A DNA stretch of 64,000 nucleotides. Source: Rhizobium ecuadorense. Lineage in GTDB: Bacteria > Pseudomonadota > Alphaproteobacteria > Rhizobiales > Rhizobiaceae. The stretch's first letter is position 1. Each line of letters starts with the position of its first letter. The position numbers were made by a program, and so were the translations under genes. The stretch covers positions 1-64,000 of the forward strand of contig NZ_LFIO01000064.1 in NCBI RefSeq assembly GCF_001187535.1, written 5' to 3'. The notes below the pieces were generated by a model. That model ran no database searches. It worked only from the letters and a program-made list of their open reading frames with translations, and was not told the origin of the DNA. Of the stretch, positions 26,783 to 36,916 are shown piece by piece.

Positions 26783-27646
26783 ATGAAAGTAGCACGATTT
26801 CTGGACGCCAACCGGCCACGGATAGGTATCGTGGATACCAGCGCGCAGCGGATCTATCCGCTCGATGAAAAGCTCAGCAGCGTCACTGACTTGATCAGGA
26901 TTTCAGTTGGCGGTTTTTCCACCTTCCGGCCAGACAGCAGCTTTGTTGCCGTCGATACCGTAAAACTGCTCGCGCCGATTATTCCCCTGCGCAACATCTT
27001 CTGCGTCGGGAAAAATTACCATGCACATGCCAAGGAATTTTCCGGCAGCGGCTTTGAAGCAGGTGCCGTGAAAGGTCAGGAGATCGATGAATATCCTGCG
27101 ATCTTCAGCAAGCCGCCAAGTACGGTCGTCGGGCCAAGCGACACCGTCGAGCTTCATCCGCAAGCGACATCGGCAGTCGATTACGAAGCTGAGCTGGCAT
27201 TCGTGATTGGGCGTCCGGGACGCAACATCTCTGAAGCCGAAGCGATGAAACATGTGTGGGGCTACACGATCATTAACGACGTTACGGCGCGCGACCGGCA
27301 ACGCAATCACAAGCAATGGCTCGCCGGCAAGGGTCTCGACACATTCTGTCCGATGGGGCCTTGGATTGTCACGGCCGACGAAGTCGATGCCGAGAATCTT
27401 GAAATAGAATGTCATGTCAACGGCGAGCTTCGTCAAAAGGCAAATACGCGTGACTTGATCTTCAAAATTCCTCAACTTGTCGCGGCGATCTCGGCCGGCC
27501 TAACGTTGCAGTCCGGCGACGTCATCGCAACCGGGACCCCGGCAGGGGTGGGGATCGGGTTTGACCCGCCGCGTTTCCTCAAGGCTGGCGACCGGGTCGA
27601 GATATCCATTGCAGGCATCGGGACCATCGCCAACACGTTTGGATAA
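26783..27646 (+). CDS. Fumarylacetoacetate hydrolase (FAH) family protein
   Basis: 287 residues. It contains FCVGKNYHAHAKEF, PAIFSKPPST, the metal ligands in VDYEAELAFVIG, GYTIINDVTARDRQ, GKGLDTFCPMGPWIV and GDVIATGTPAGVG, all standard for the COG0179 enzymes. The family cleaves or decarboxylates 2,4-diketo acids; members include 2,4-diketo-3-deoxy-L-fuconate hydrolase and acylpyruvases. The start at ATG 26783 gives the usual N terminus (MKVARFLDAN). It faces an SDR across a promoter region with a LysR-type dyad. A diketo-acid hydrolase step in sugar-acid catabolism is likely but unproven. Confidence 0.9.
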   Translation: MKVARFLDANRPRIGIVDTSAQRIYPLDEKLSSVTDLIRISVGGFSTFRPDSSFVAVDTVKLLAPIIPLRNIFCVGKNYHAHAKEFSGSGFEAGAVKGQEIDEYPAIFSKPPSTVVGPSDTVELHPQATSAVDYEAELAFVIGRPGRNISEAEAMKHVWGYTIINDVTARDRQRNHKQWLAGKGLDTFCPMGPWIVTADEVDAENLEIECHVNGELRQKANTRDLIFKIPQLVAAISAGLTLQSGDVIATGTPAGVGIGFDPPRFLKAGDRVEISIAGIGTIANTFG

Positions 27647-27699
27647 GCCAAGACGTCAGGCGCCCGTATGCTGACTGCGGCCGAACGCGTCCTACATCC

Positions 27700-28725
27700 T
27701 CACTCCGCCGGCAGCAGCGCCTCGTGCATGCCGAACGTCTGTGGTCTGTCTGAAACTTTCACGTCTTCAAGGCCTGCATGTTCGCGAGGGAGGGCGTCAG
27801 ACCGCCTGCAAAGCTCCTGGCCGACTGATTCTACCAGCTTCACCAGATCACGGCTCTGTTCGTCCAGATGATATCCGTCGCGGAAAAATACCGCAATGTT
27901 ACGATCGAGAGCAGCGTCGCTGATGGCCAGGCTGCAAAGGCGTCCGTCCGCCAGCTCCTGGCGAACCGCATGGGCCGGCAGTACGGCCAGGTGATCGCTG
28001 TCGATGACAAGCGACTTCAACAACGTGACGGAGCCACACACGGTCATGCGCTCCGGCGGCGGCAATTTCGCGATCTTCAGTGCAGCAGCAAGAATGGAAT
28101 GCGCGCGGCGCGCAGTCGGGGCCACCCACGGGTAACGCACAAGCGTCTCCCAATTCAATTCCTTGGCGCTGGCCAATGGATGTTCGGCTCGTGCAATCAC
28201 CAGAAGCTTATCGCGAAACAGGACGCGTTGCCTTAAACCGTCTTCCAGGTCGTAACACTCGGTAAAACCGAAAACGAAGTCAAATTCACCGCGCAGCAAG
28301 CCGATCAAAAGATCAATCTGGGGGGCCTCCACGACTTGCAAGTCGCGATCGGCGTGCGCCTCTCGCCAACGGCTGAGCGCCATTGGCATAACGGTGCTTG
28401 CTAGGCTCGGTAGACTGCCAATGCGAATGGAAAGTGGGTGCTCTCCCTGCACGTTCAACAAGGCCCGTTCGGCCAATTCGATCGCGTCTCGTATGAGGCG
28501 CGCGTGAAAGTAAAGCACCTCACCAATCGCGGTGGGTGCCACGCCACTTGGACTGCGGAAGAGGATTTGCATCCCCAATTCCGCCTCCAGTCGGCTCATG
28601 GACGTTGATAAGGCGGGTTGAGACACATCCATCGCCTTGGCGGCACTTTTGAAGCTTCCGCTTTCGATAATGGAAGCAAGGTACAGGAGTTTCCTGGGAT
28701 CGATGTTCATATTGCTGGCGGTCAT
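27700..28725 (-). CDS. LysR-family regulator (paralogue A)
   Basis: 341 residues. The N-terminal winged helix reads NIDPRKLLYLASIIE, then AAKAMDVSQPALSTSMSRLE. The effector domain includes IRIGSLPSLASTVMPMAL and DGLRQRVLFRDKL. Nearly every one of these segments recurs in the regulator at 44905-45840, so the two are paralogues. The GSLPSLA-type family members sense aromatic or sugar-derived carboxylates. ATG 28725 follows GGAGGA. It is convergent with the FAH gene. A copy of the 21-base dyad lies 270 bases upstream, consistent with autoregulation. It has about 30 extra C-terminal residues compared with the other copy. Confidence 0.92.
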   Translation of the reverse strand: MTASNMNIDPRKLLYLASIIESGSFKSAAKAMDVSQPALSTSMSRLEAELGMQILFRSPSGVAPTAIGEVLYFHARLIRDAIELAERALLNVQGEHPLSIRIGSLPSLASTVMPMALSRWREAHADRDLQVVEAPQIDLLIGLLRGEFDFVFGFTECYDLEDGLRQRVLFRDKLLVIARAEHPLASAKELNWETLVRYPWVAPTARRAHSILAAALKIAKLPPPERMTVCGSVTLLKSLVIDSDHLAVLPAHAVRQELADGRLCSLAISDAALDRNIAVFFRDGYHLDEQSRDLVKLVESVGQELCRRSDALPREHAGLEDVKVSDRPQTFGMHEALLPAE

Positions 28726-29552
28726 TATCCTGCTCCTCCTCAATGTCTCCGAAGATTCGAATCCGGCCGTCCTTGTATCTTCCGCTTTGACCGAGGGGCG
28801 CCGCCTCCGTAGAGCTTCTCGGGAACCATTGGGATGTGATGGACACGGTGACCGAACCTAGGCAGCTTTCAATGTGCGGTTGTTGTGGGCAGATCGCTCC
28901 CCACACATGCTCGTCGCCATTTGGGCGGATGAAAAGTCAGGCCATTGAAGAGTGGGTTCACACTCGTTGCCATCAGCATCCACTAGGGCCTTTCAGGGTA
29001 TTCGATATATTATACCCCCTGCGACGTCAACCTGACGTACCTATAGATAGGTAGCAATGGGGGGCGGCTGGCGGACAAAGGTGAGCCCCGGCTTATTTCA
29101 GCCATCCGTTCCGTCGCCGGCGGAAAGGCAACCACGCACGTCAGTGATATGTTGAAAAGCGCCTTATTCCAAACCGACGATCAATCCTCGACGAGTGCCC
29201 AGCCCTGCCATTTTCGCTTGATCGTTGTTCAGGCGCATGCGATTTCTAATGTGGAAATAATCGTGGACTGGAGCTCTTGACGAAAATGGCCGGGGCCGCG
29301 CACGTCCTTGCCTCCGCAACAGATCGCCGTCCAGAAAAGGGCATTTGTTGACGGGCCGAGCGCACGATGATGGTTCGAACTCAAATACGCAACACGCCCG
29401 CGAACAGGATGCCGTAAACCGTGTGATTTTGATCTTGCGTAACGCGCAGCCTGTATTCACAGGCTTGGAAGCGGCGGATAGAAGTGGCCACCGATTCCAA
29501 AGCTTGTGACGGCGCCCCGACGGTTCGCCGCCTTACATCTTGAAATGTGCAG
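28726..29552. other. Long gene-free stretch upstream of LysR A
   Basis: About 830 bases without a supportable gene on either strand. The only clear element is the dyad at 28996-29016. No tRNA, hairpin terminator or insertion-sequence end was seen. The right end carries the untranslated tail after pntB. A small RNA or a decayed gene is possible but nothing specific supports it. Confidence 0.5.
28996..29016. promoter_or_regulatory. LysR-type dyad, site 3 (upstream of LysR A)
   Basis: GGGTATT-N7-TTATACC. The right arm matches the shared pattern; the left arm ends in TT instead of AA, as does the site before the other LysR gene. Together the arms give a GGGTAT/ATACCC inverted repeat. It lies 270 bases before the LysR start. 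Confidence 0.55.
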
Positions 29553-30986
29553 CTACGCCATCAGTGGTATCAGGCCATCCAGCGATTTTTTCGCGTCGCC
29601 ATAGAACATGCGCGTGTTGTCCTTATAGAAGAGCGGGTTTTCGATACCGGAGTATCCAGTCCCCTGACCGCGCTTTGACACAAAGACGTGCTTGGCCTTC
29701 CACACCTCCAAGACAGGCATGCCAGCAATCGGGGAATTCGGATCTTCCAGCGCCGCCGGATTGACGATGTCGTTGGAGCCGATGACGATGACAACGTCGG
29801 TGTTTGCAAAGTCCTCGTTGATTTCTTCCATTTCAAGGACGATATCGTAGGGAACTTTCGCTTCTGCGAGCAGAACGTTCATATGGCCTGGAAGCCGACC
29901 TGCGACTGGATGAATGGCAAAACGAACCTTCTTGCCGGCGGCCCGAAGTTTCCGTGTCAGTTCGGAAACAGATTGCTGAGCCTGAGCCACCGCCATTCCA
30001 TAACCTGGAACAATGATGACGCTGTCGGCATCGTTCAGTGCGGAGGCCACACCATCCGCATCGATGGCGACCTGCTCTCCGATGATTTCCATGGTGGGTC
30101 CCGCGACGGTGCCAAAACCACCCAGGATGACCGAGACAAACGACCGGTTCATGGCCTTGCACATGATATAGGAAAGAATAGCGCCGGAAGATCCGACCAG
30201 CGCCCCGGTCACGATCAAGAGATCGTTTCCTAGCGTGAACCCGATCGCGGCCGCGGCCCATCCCGAATAGCTATTCAGCATCGAGACGACGACGGGCATG
30301 TCAGCGCCGCCGATACCCATGATCAGGTGATAGCCGATAAAGAAGGCGAGAAGCGTCATGGCGATGAGCGTCCAGGCACCGGCTCCGTTGGCATACATCA
30401 GCAGCAGCAGCAGCGACAGGATGGCGGCGGCGGCATTGAGGAAATGGCCGCCGGGCAGCTTCTTCGCCTTGCCGTCGACCTTGCCGGCCAGCTTGCCGAA
30501 GGCGACGACCGAGCCGGTGAAGGTGACGGCGCCGATGAACACGCCGAGGAAGACCTCGACCTTCATGATCGCAAGCTCGACCGGGCTCTTGTGGGCCAGG
30601 ATGCCGGCGAAACCGGACAGCACCGCGCGCGCCGCCTCGTCCATGCTGGCAATGTTGGCCGCCTCGATATGGGCGTTGAAGCCGATGAAGACGGCGGCAA
30701 GGCCGACGAAGGAATGAAGGGCCGCGACAAGCTGCGGCATCTCGGTCATCTGCACGCGCGAAGCGACGCAATAGCCGAGCACTGAGCCGCCCGATATCAT
30801 GAACAGGATGATGAACCAGTTGCCGACGCCGGGTCCTAACACGGTGGCGACGACGGCGAGCGCCATGCCGACAATGCCGTACCAGACGGCGCGCTTGGCG
30901 CTTTCCTGGCCGGAGAGTCCGCCCAGCGACAGGATGAAGAGGACAGCCCCGGAGATATAGGCGGCGGAAACAATACCAATGGTCAT
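29553..30986 (-). CDS. pntB: NAD(P) transhydrogenase subunit beta
   Basis: 477 residues. The first 260 residues hold nine or so membrane helices ([17 protein letters not shown] and [19 protein letters not shown] are typical). The C-terminal NADP-binding domain III carries [34 protein letters not shown] and [12 protein letters not shown]. Together with PntA it moves hydride from NADH to NADP+, driven by the proton gradient. It follows pntA by 16 bases. Base composition seems uneven: roughly 30300-30986 is richer in G/C at third positions than the part encoding domain III. Confidence 0.96.
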   Translation of the reverse strand: MTIGIVSAAYISGAVLFILSLGGLSGQESAKRAVWYGIVGMALAVVATVLGPGVGNWFIILFMISGGSVLGYCVASRVQMTEMPQLVAALHSFVGLAAVFIGFNAHIEAANIASMDEAARAVLSGFAGILAHKSPVELAIMKVEVFLGVFIGAVTFTGSVVAFGKLAGKVDGKAKKLPGGHFLNAAAAILSLLLLLMYANGAGAWTLIAMTLLAFFIGYHLIMGIGGADMPVVVSMLNSYSGWAAAAIGFTLGNDLLIVTGALVGSSGAILSYIMCKAMNRSFVSVILGGFGTVAGPTMEIIGEQVAIDADGVASALNDADSVIIVPGYGMAVAQAQQSVSELTRKLRAAGKKVRFAIHPVAGRLPGHMNVLLAEAKVPYDIVLEMEEINEDFANTDVVIVIGSNDIVNPAALEDPNSPIAGMPVLEVWKAKHVFVSKRGQGTGYSGIENPLFYKDNTRMFYGDAKKSLDGLIPLMA

Positions 30987-31002
30987 GATTATAGCCTTTA
31001 CC

Positions 31003-32577
31003 TCAGGACTTCTGGAACATGGCGAGCATGCGGCGCGTCACGAGGAAGCCACCGACAATGTTGATCGTGGCGACCAGCACCGACAGGGCGGCGAGCGTCA
31101 CCACGAGCCACTGGCTTGATCCGACCTGCAAGAGCGCGCCGAGGATGACGATGCCCGATACCGCGTTGGTGACGGCCATCAGCGGCGTGTGAAGCGAATG
31201 GCTGACATTCCAGATCACCTGGAAGCCGACGAAGCAGGACAGCACGAAGACCACGAAATGGCTCATGAAGCTGGAAGGCGCCACCGCGCCCACCACCAGC
31301 AGCAGGGCGGTCGCCACGAACAGCAGCATGCCCTGACTCTTCGTCTGCGCCTTGAAGGCGGCGGCTTCCTGAGCCCGCTTCTCCTCCGGTGTCGACTCCT
31401 TCACCTTTTCCTTGGGCTTCTGCGCCGCGATCGCCTGGATCTTCGGCGGCGGCGGCGGATAGGTGATATCTCCGCGATGAGCGACGGTCGCCCCCCGGAT
31501 GACGTCGTCTTCCATGTTGTGGACAATCACCCCGTCCTTGCCCGGCGTCAGGTCGCTCAGCATGTGACGGACATTGGTCGCATAGAGCGTCGAGGCCTGG
31601 GCCGCCATGCGGCTCGGAAAGTCGGTATAGCCGACCACGGTGACGCCGTTGTCCGAGACGATCTTCCGGTCAGGAACCGTCAGGTCGCAATTGCCGCCGC
31701 GTTCGGCCGCAAGATCGACGACGACCGAGCCCGGCTTCATCACAGCCACCATGTCTTCGAGCCAGAGTTTGGGCGCATCGCGGCCCGGGATCAGCGCCGT
31801 GGTGATGACGATATCGATCTCAGGCGCCAGTTCCCGGAATTTGGCCAGTTGCTTCTCGCGGAATTCCGGCGAGGACGGGGCGGCATAACCGCCGGTCGCG
31901 GCGCCATCCTGCTGCGTTTCGCTGAAGTCGAGATAGACGAACTGAGCGCCCATGCTCTCGACCTGCTCGGCCACTTCCGGGCGCACGTCGAACGCATAGG
32001 TGATCGCGCCGAGCGACGTGGCCGTGCCGATCGCGGCAAGACCCGCCACGCCCGCGCCGATGACCAGGACCTTGGCCGGTGGCACCTTGCCCGCCGCCGT
32101 CACCTGGCCGGTGAAGAACCGGCCGAAATTGCTGCCCGCCTCGATCACCGCCCGGTAGCCGGCGATATTGGCCATCGACGACAGTGCGTCCATCTTCTGG
32201 GCGCGGCTGATGCGCGGCACCATGTCCATGGCGATGACGCTGGCGCCGGTCGAACGTGCCTTCTCCAGCAACGCCTTGTTCTGCGCCGGATAGAAGAACG
32301 AGATCAGCGTCTTCTCCGCCGAAAGCAACGCCATTTCCTCTGCCTCGGGTGGCTGCACCTTGGCGATTACATCCGATACGGAACAGACTTCCTTTGCACT
32401 GGCAAAAACGGTCACCCCAGCGCTTTCATATGCTCGATCGGAAAATCCGGCTTGGAGTCCCGCCCCGCTTTCGATGACACATTCGTAGCCGAGTTTTTGT
32501 AGCTGCAAGGCGCTGTCTGGTGTCAGGGCAACACGTGCCTCGTGACTGGCGATTTCTCGCAATGCTCCGATTTTCAT
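31003..32577 (-). CDS. pntA: NAD(P) transhydrogenase subunit alpha (fused alpha1-alpha2)
   Basis: 524 residues. Domain I (residues 1-370) starts with MKIGALREI and holds [17 protein letters not shown] and an NAD loop [14 protein letters not shown] proline/lysine-rich linker near residues 375-410 leads to four membrane helices ([17 protein letters not shown] onwards) that belong to alpha2. Rhizobia often split these; here they are fused, as in gammaproteobacteria. ATG 32577 has GGGGGG upstream. It is 173 bases downstream of the alcohol dehydrogenase gene on the same strand and may be co-expressed with it, balancing NADH from sugar oxidation against NADPH. Confidence 0.95.
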   Translation of the reverse strand: MKIGALREIASHEARVALTPDSALQLQKLGYECVIESGAGLQAGFSDRAYESAGVTVFASAKEVCSVSDVIAKVQPPEAEEMALLSAEKTLISFFYPAQNKALLEKARSTGASVIAMDMVPRISRAQKMDALSSMANIAGYRAVIEAGSNFGRFFTGQVTAAGKVPPAKVLVIGAGVAGLAAIGTATSLGAITYAFDVRPEVAEQVESMGAQFVYLDFSETQQDGAATGGYAAPSSPEFREKQLAKFRELAPEIDIVITTALIPGRDAPKLWLEDMVAVMKPGSVVVDLAAERGGNCDLTVPDRKIVSDNGVTVVGYTDFPSRMAAQASTLYATNVRHMLSDLTPGKDGVIVHNMEDDVIRGATVAHRGDITYPPPPPKIQAIAAQKPKEKVKESTPEEKRAQEAAAFKAQTKSQGMLLFVATALLLVVGAVAPSSFMSHFVVFVLSCFVGFQVIWNVSHSLHTPLMAVTNAVSGIVILGALLQVGSSQWLVVTLAALSVLVATINIVGGFLVTRRMLAMFQKS

Positions 32578-32750
32578 GAGACGCCCCCCTTCGGCGCAAT
32601 AGTTGATGGTCGCCATGCCAGGTGCTGACCATGATCAGTTGATGTAGACGTTGGCCTAGTGATCCGGCCGGCGCTCCTGCAACCGTATCGGCCAGTCAGG
32701 CAGGCGACTGCTGTCCCAGCGGGACGGTGCAGATCGTCGATTGGTAGGTC

Positions 32751-33776
32751 TCAGTCGAAAATAAAGACGCCTTTCCCGATCTTTCTCTGTTCAAACAGCG
32801 CATAGGCATCAATCGCCTGCTCGAGCGAGAATTCATGGGTAAACAATGCATCGACATCGATGCTACGTTCGGCCACATATTGAGCGCATTCGTCCTGAAG
32901 ATTTTTGCTGAACGTCAAGGAGCCGACCAAGGTCTTCTGCTTGGTAATAAGCTCGTTGCATTCGAACTGCATTCCCCCATGAACGCCGACCAGGCACGTG
33001 GTTCCCCACTGGCGCACCACAGTCATCGCTTGCAGGCGCGCCATCGGATTGGAACTGCACTCGACTGCTTTTTCAACGCCAAGCCCGCCGCGCGTAAGAT
33101 CGCGTATTGCTTCCACAGGATCGTCCTTTGCCGGGTTGATCGTGAAATCGGCGCCGAACCCTCGGGCCATTTGCAGGCGCTCTTCTCCGACATCCAAGGC
33201 AATCACTCGCGCACCGAAGGCTTTCGCAAACATCGTGCAACTAAGACCGACAGGTCCCTGACCAAAGATCGCAACCGTTTCGTCAGCGAGAAGGTTGATC
33301 CGCTTCAGCGCGGCGTAGGCCGTTCCGCTTCCACATGCGACGGCCGCTCCTGCCTTAAACGAAAGCGCGTCGGGCAGCTTGATGATCGTATGTGCGGGGA
33401 CCTTCATGAATGATGCATGAGCACCATGACCGTTACCACCAAAGGCTATGCGATCATGATCGCAGTTTTGCATCCATCCAGAACGGCAGTTCGTGCAAGT
33501 CCGGCAGCCATCATAGTGGTAGACCATGACACGGTCGCCAACTTTGGCTTCCATTGGCCGTACGGCCGAGCCAACCTCCTCGATGATGCCGCAGGGCTCA
33601 TGTCCTTCGATGACGATCTGATCTTCACGGCGTTTGGGCTCGTTCAGATGGTTGAGATCACTACCGCACATGCCCGAAGCCTTGATGCGGACAATGACTT
33701 CGTCAGGCCCGGGCGTTGGGTCCGCATACTCGCGAAACTCCATCCTCCCCTCGCCGAGAAAAACCAGTCCCTGCAT
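32751..33776 (-). CDS. Zinc-dependent medium-chain alcohol/polyol dehydrogenase
   Basis: 341 residues. The catalytic-zinc region reads GMCGSDLNHL and GHEPCGIIEEVG. A structural zinc loop of four cysteines lies at CRTCTNCRSGWMQNC, and the NAD loop is GQGPVGLSCTMFAKA, followed by VIALDVGEERL whose aspartate suggests NAD. GGAGGA precedes ATG 33776. The family includes sorbitol, threonine and galactitol dehydrogenases; the exact polyol is unknown. It is the first gene of a leftward unit with pntAB. A LysR-type dyad stands 139 bases upstream, in the region shared with the rightward ABC importer. Confidence 0.9.
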   Translation of the reverse strand: MQGLVFLGEGRMEFREYADPTPGPDEVIVRIKASGMCGSDLNHLNEPKRREDQIVIEGHEPCGIIEEVGSAVRPMEAKVGDRVMVYHYDGCRTCTNCRSGWMQNCDHDRIAFGGNGHGAHASFMKVPAHTIIKLPDALSFKAGAAVACGSGTAYAALKRINLLADETVAIFGQGPVGLSCTMFAKAFGARVIALDVGEERLQMARGFGADFTINPAKDDPVEAIRDLTRGGLGVEKAVECSSNPMARLQAMTVVRQWGTTCLVGVHGGMQFECNELITKQKTLVGSLTFSKNLQDECAQYVAERSIDVDALFTHEFSLEQAIDAYALFEQRKIGKGVFIFD

Positions 33777-33915
33777 TTCATGTCCTCCGCGACTTCGCCG
33801 TTGAAATGGTGACGCGAGCTCTAAAACCGTCGCCGTACCTGTAGAATGCTCGTGACAAATCCAAGCGTTGCGCACAATGACCCCGGGGCTGGAAAAGCGC
33901 CGGTAGCGCACCGGG

Positions 33916-33936
33916 AGTATAGGCGTATATTATAGC
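33916..33936. promoter_or_regulatory. LysR-type dyad, site 4 (leftward unit with pntAB)
   Basis: AGTATAG-N7-TTATAGC. The right arm is a full match, the left arm differs at its first and last bases. It is 139 bases before the dehydrogenase start. Site 5 lies about 100 bases away toward the ABC operon, so this divergent region carries one site per direction. Confidence 0.55.
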
Positions 33937-34034
33937 CTCGCACCTACCTCCCGCGCGACAAGACGGTAAAGCAGCAGCTGGAATAGCGGTGCCGCCGTGG
34001 CGCGGCGAGATGGGATCGCCCGGGCTGTAACATA

Positions 34035-34055
34035 GTTATAACCTGGCATTATAGC
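34035..34055. promoter_or_regulatory. LysR-type dyad, site 5 (ABC importer operon)
   Basis: GTTATAA-N7-TTATAGC, a full match to the shared pattern, 253 bases before the binding-protein start. The spacing leaves a long untranslated leader; apart from the two dyads, nothing recognisable lies in the 530-base interval 33777-34308. Confidence 0.65.
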
Positions 34056-34308
34056 CTCTGTTTCGGACCTCTGTCTCCCGCTGCCCCAGCATGTTAGGCA
34101 ATCCTTTAGCGGGAGGATCCGTCCGGCATGGCTTGGAAACACGACTGCCAAGCGTGCGTCAGTTCATTCTCGTCACCCTGCAAGTGCAACCGGACTATTG
34201 GCGGCACAGCTTGAAGGCATGGGGAAACGCGAACGCGTGCCACGGTCGTCAAGGGAGGCACTGCGGGGTGCAGCAGAAACCGCAATATTTCATCAAGGGA
34301 GGAACCTT

Positions 34309-35316
34309 ATGCACACTCTATCACAGACACGCAGCACGAAACTCTTCGGGACCGCGCGTCCACTGCTTCGCTCATCGATCATCACGATCACTACGGCTCT
34401 TTGCATCGGCTCAGTCCAGGCAAAGGATCTGACTTTCGGCTATGTGCCGGCCAGCCTTGAATATCCTTATAATGTGATGACGGCCAAAGGTTTCGAAGAG
34501 GCAGCGGCTGCTGCAGGCGTCAAGACTGTCGTCCTCGATCCACGCGGAAGCGTCGAGAAACAGGGCAACTCTCTCGATGATCTTATCGCCCAAAAGGTCG
34601 ATGCCATTGGCTTTCTGCCGCTCGATTCCGTGGTCTCCGAATCCTTTGTCGACAAGATCAACGACGCAAAGATCCCGGTGGTCGCCATTGCCCTCCAGGT
34701 CGGCGATTCAGCATCGCGCAAGGTGACCGAGCCTTACCCGGGCCTTTCGGCACTTGTGGCCACCGACAATTACCAAGCCGGCTATGTATCGGGAGAGATG
34801 GCCGCAAAACTCCTGCCCAAGGATCGTGCAGCGAAGATCGGCATCGTCATGGGCGATCCTGCTTACACGATCGTCAAGCTGGACACCGACGGCTTTAAGG
34901 CTGCGCTCGACAAAGCCGACGCGAAATATGACATCGTTGCTGAGCAGCCGACCAACTGGACGCCGGATGAGGGCGAAGCCGTCTGCCAGAATTTTCTGAC
35001 GGCTCATCCTGACATCGATCTGATTTTCAGCCATGCCGACGACATGGCGATCGGGTGCGCACGTGCCATTGAGGCGTCAAGCTCTAAGCCGACCCTGATT
35101 GCGACCGGAGGCGGGTCGAAACTCGGCCACGACGCTATCTTGGCTGGCGAGATGTATGGCTCCGTCTGCACGCGTCCAAAGCTTCTCGGCTCGCTGATGT
35201 TTAAGGCGATGTATGAGGCGGCAACCAATCCTGACACGCCAAAAGCTCGGTTTGTCTCCTATGACATGCCCCCGATCACGAAGGAAACTATCGACGCCTG
35301 CCCTGAGCAGTGGTGA
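34309..35316 (+). CDS. Sugar ABC transporter periplasmic substrate-binding protein
   Basis: 335 residues of the ribose/LacI-like periplasmic family. A signal peptide of about 40 residues ends in SVQA, followed by KDLTFGYVPASLEYPYN, VDAIGFLPLDSVVSESFVDK, ATDNYQAGYVSGEMAAKLLPKD and HADDMAIGCARAIE (hinge and binding loops). GGGAGGA precedes ATG 34309. ATPase and permease genes follow, completing an Rbs-type importer. A decayed copy with almost the same N-terminal half is found at 15680-16205. The ligand is presumably a monosaccharide or polyol. Confidence 0.92.
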   Translation: MHTLSQTRSTKLFGTARPLLRSSIITITTALCIGSVQAKDLTFGYVPASLEYPYNVMTAKGFEEAAAAAGVKTVVLDPRGSVEKQGNSLDDLIAQKVDAIGFLPLDSVVSESFVDKINDAKIPVVAIALQVGDSASRKVTEPYPGLSALVATDNYQAGYVSGEMAAKLLPKDRAAKIGIVMGDPAYTIVKLDTDGFKAALDKADAKYDIVAEQPTNWTPDEGEAVCQNFLTAHPDIDLIFSHADDMAIGCARAIEASSSKPTLIATGGGSKLGHDAILAGEMYGSVCTRPKLLGSLMFKAMYEAATNPDTPKARFVSYDMPPITKETIDACPEQW

Positions 35317-35352
35317 AATAGCTTTGTGAAAAAGAGCCAGTGGGAGGCTGCG

Positions 35353-36900
35353 ATGCAACACGAAAACCCAATTATGCAACTGCGTGGTGTCGTGAAGGGG
35401 TTTCCCAATGGAACCATTGCCCTGCGCGGTGTCGATCTTGAGATCGAGCAGGGAAAAGTTCATGGATTGCTCGGCGCCAACGGCGCCGGCAAGTCCACGC
35501 TTATCAAGATTTTGTCCGGGGCTTACTGGCCAACGCTTGGCGAGATTATCTGGCGTGGAAAGCCTGTCATCTGGGACAATCCCAAAAACGCCAACGACAT
35601 GGGTGTTGCCACCGTCCACCAGCATATCCCTCTGGTTTCGACGCTGTCGGTTCTTGAAAATGTCTACCTGGGGGAAGCAGGTTTTTGGCGGAATTCCACC
35701 ACGATCAGACAGCGTTTCGACGAGCTTTGTCGGCGGCTTGGCTATTGGGTGAACCCAGATGCACCTGTCAGTTCGCTATCGATCGGCGAGCGTCAGATGG
35801 CATCGATCATGAAGGCAGTTGGCACTGGCGCCGACTTGATCGTGATGGACGAACCCACCGCCTCTCTTGCCGCGCAAGAGCGGGAACTTGTCTACGAGAC
35901 GGTAAGACGGCTGTCGAAAGTTGAAAAAAAGGCCATCCTCTTCGTCTCGCATTTCTTGGATGAAGTGATGGCATTGACGGACCACGTAACCGTCCTTCGC
36001 GACGGCGTAGCAGTGATGCGCGCCCATACGTGCGATCTCGATGAGAATAAGATCGCGGAAGCCATTGTCGGAAAACAGATCGTTGCACTTGAGCGTCAAG
36101 CGCAAGAACGTCCGGCTTCCGGAACGGTGGCGGCAGCGACAAGGCTGCAGCTGAAAGATCTGGCCTCGAAGGGAAAGCTATCTCCCGTGTCACTCGATCT
36201 CCGGCAAGGCGAAGTCATCGGCATCGCCGGCTTGCTGGGGTCTGGTCGCAGCGAACTGCTGCATGCAATCTACGGCTCTGACAAATATGCCACCGGCTCG
36301 GTGATTTTCGATGGGCAACCGATCGCACGCAACACCGGTGCAGCAGTCCGCGCCGGCATTGGCATGGTTCCTGAGGATCGCATGGCCCAGGGTCTGGTGC
36401 CGGATTTCGAGATTTGGCGCAATACCACGCTTCCGGCATTGGGTGGCGTGTCGGTTCTCAATTCGTTGCCTGTTGCCGAACGGGAACGCGAACGTGGTTG
36501 GGAGGCAATCCGTCTGTTATCGATCAAGGCAAGCTCGCCTGATATTCTCGTGCGCGACCTTTCCGGCGGCAACGCCCAAAAGGTGACGATTGCCAAGTGG
36601 CTTTTCAGCGATGTGAAACTCTTCCTGCTGGATGAACCAACAGCAGGCATCGACATCGGCGCGAAGACCGACATCTTACGGCTCATCCGGCAGCTCGCCA
36701 GCCAGGGGAAATCGGTGATCGTCGTGTCATCTGAGTTTGAAGAGCTGCTTGCGGTTTCCGACCGTATTCTGGTCATGCGCGACGGGGCTTGCGTTGCCGA
36801 ACGCAACACCTTTGAAACATCCGAGCACGAACTGCTTCTGCTTGCCGGCGGGCAAAGCGCAGCCCCTGCAGGCGCGCACCACCAGCCCGCGTCCCATTAA
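35353..36900 (+). CDS. Sugar ABC transporter ATP-binding protein (RbsA/MglA type, two ATPase domains)
   Basis: 515 residues. The first ATPase has the Walker A GANGAGKST at residues 41-49, a signature region SSLSIGERQM and Walker B LIVMDEPTA. The second has a degenerate Walker A (GLLGSGRSEL), an intact LSGGNAQKV signature and LFLLDEPTAGID. This asymmetry is normal for RbsA-type importers. The first signature reads LSIGERQ rather than the canonical LSGGQ. ATG 35353 with GGGAGG is preferred to an upstream GTG. It couples to the following permease and takes substrate from the preceding binding protein. Confidence 0.93.
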   Translation: MQHENPIMQLRGVVKGFPNGTIALRGVDLEIEQGKVHGLLGANGAGKSTLIKILSGAYWPTLGEIIWRGKPVIWDNPKNANDMGVATVHQHIPLVSTLSVLENVYLGEAGFWRNSTTIRQRFDELCRRLGYWVNPDAPVSSLSIGERQMASIMKAVGTGADLIVMDEPTASLAAQERELVYETVRRLSKVEKKAILFVSHFLDEVMALTDHVTVLRDGVAVMRAHTCDLDENKIAEAIVGKQIVALERQAQERPASGTVAAATRLQLKDLASKGKLSPVSLDLRQGEVIGIAGLLGSGRSELLHAIYGSDKYATGSVIFDGQPIARNTGAAVRAGIGMVPEDRMAQGLVPDFEIWRNTTLPALGGVSVLNSLPVAERERERGWEAIRLLSIKASSPDILVRDLSGGNAQKVTIAKWLFSDVKLFLLDEPTAGIDIGAKTDILRLIRQLASQGKSVIVVSSEFEELLAVSDRILVMRDGACVAERNTFETSEHELLLLAGGQSAAPAGAHHQPASH

Positions 36901-36916
36901 AAGCGAGACTGATCTA

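Noticed and set aside
31189..32502. 437-codon open frame on the plus strand opposite pntA
   Set aside because: It is the antisense of a certain gene, its product is a low-complexity Arg/His/Asp-rich string, and it arises from high third-position GC in pntA.
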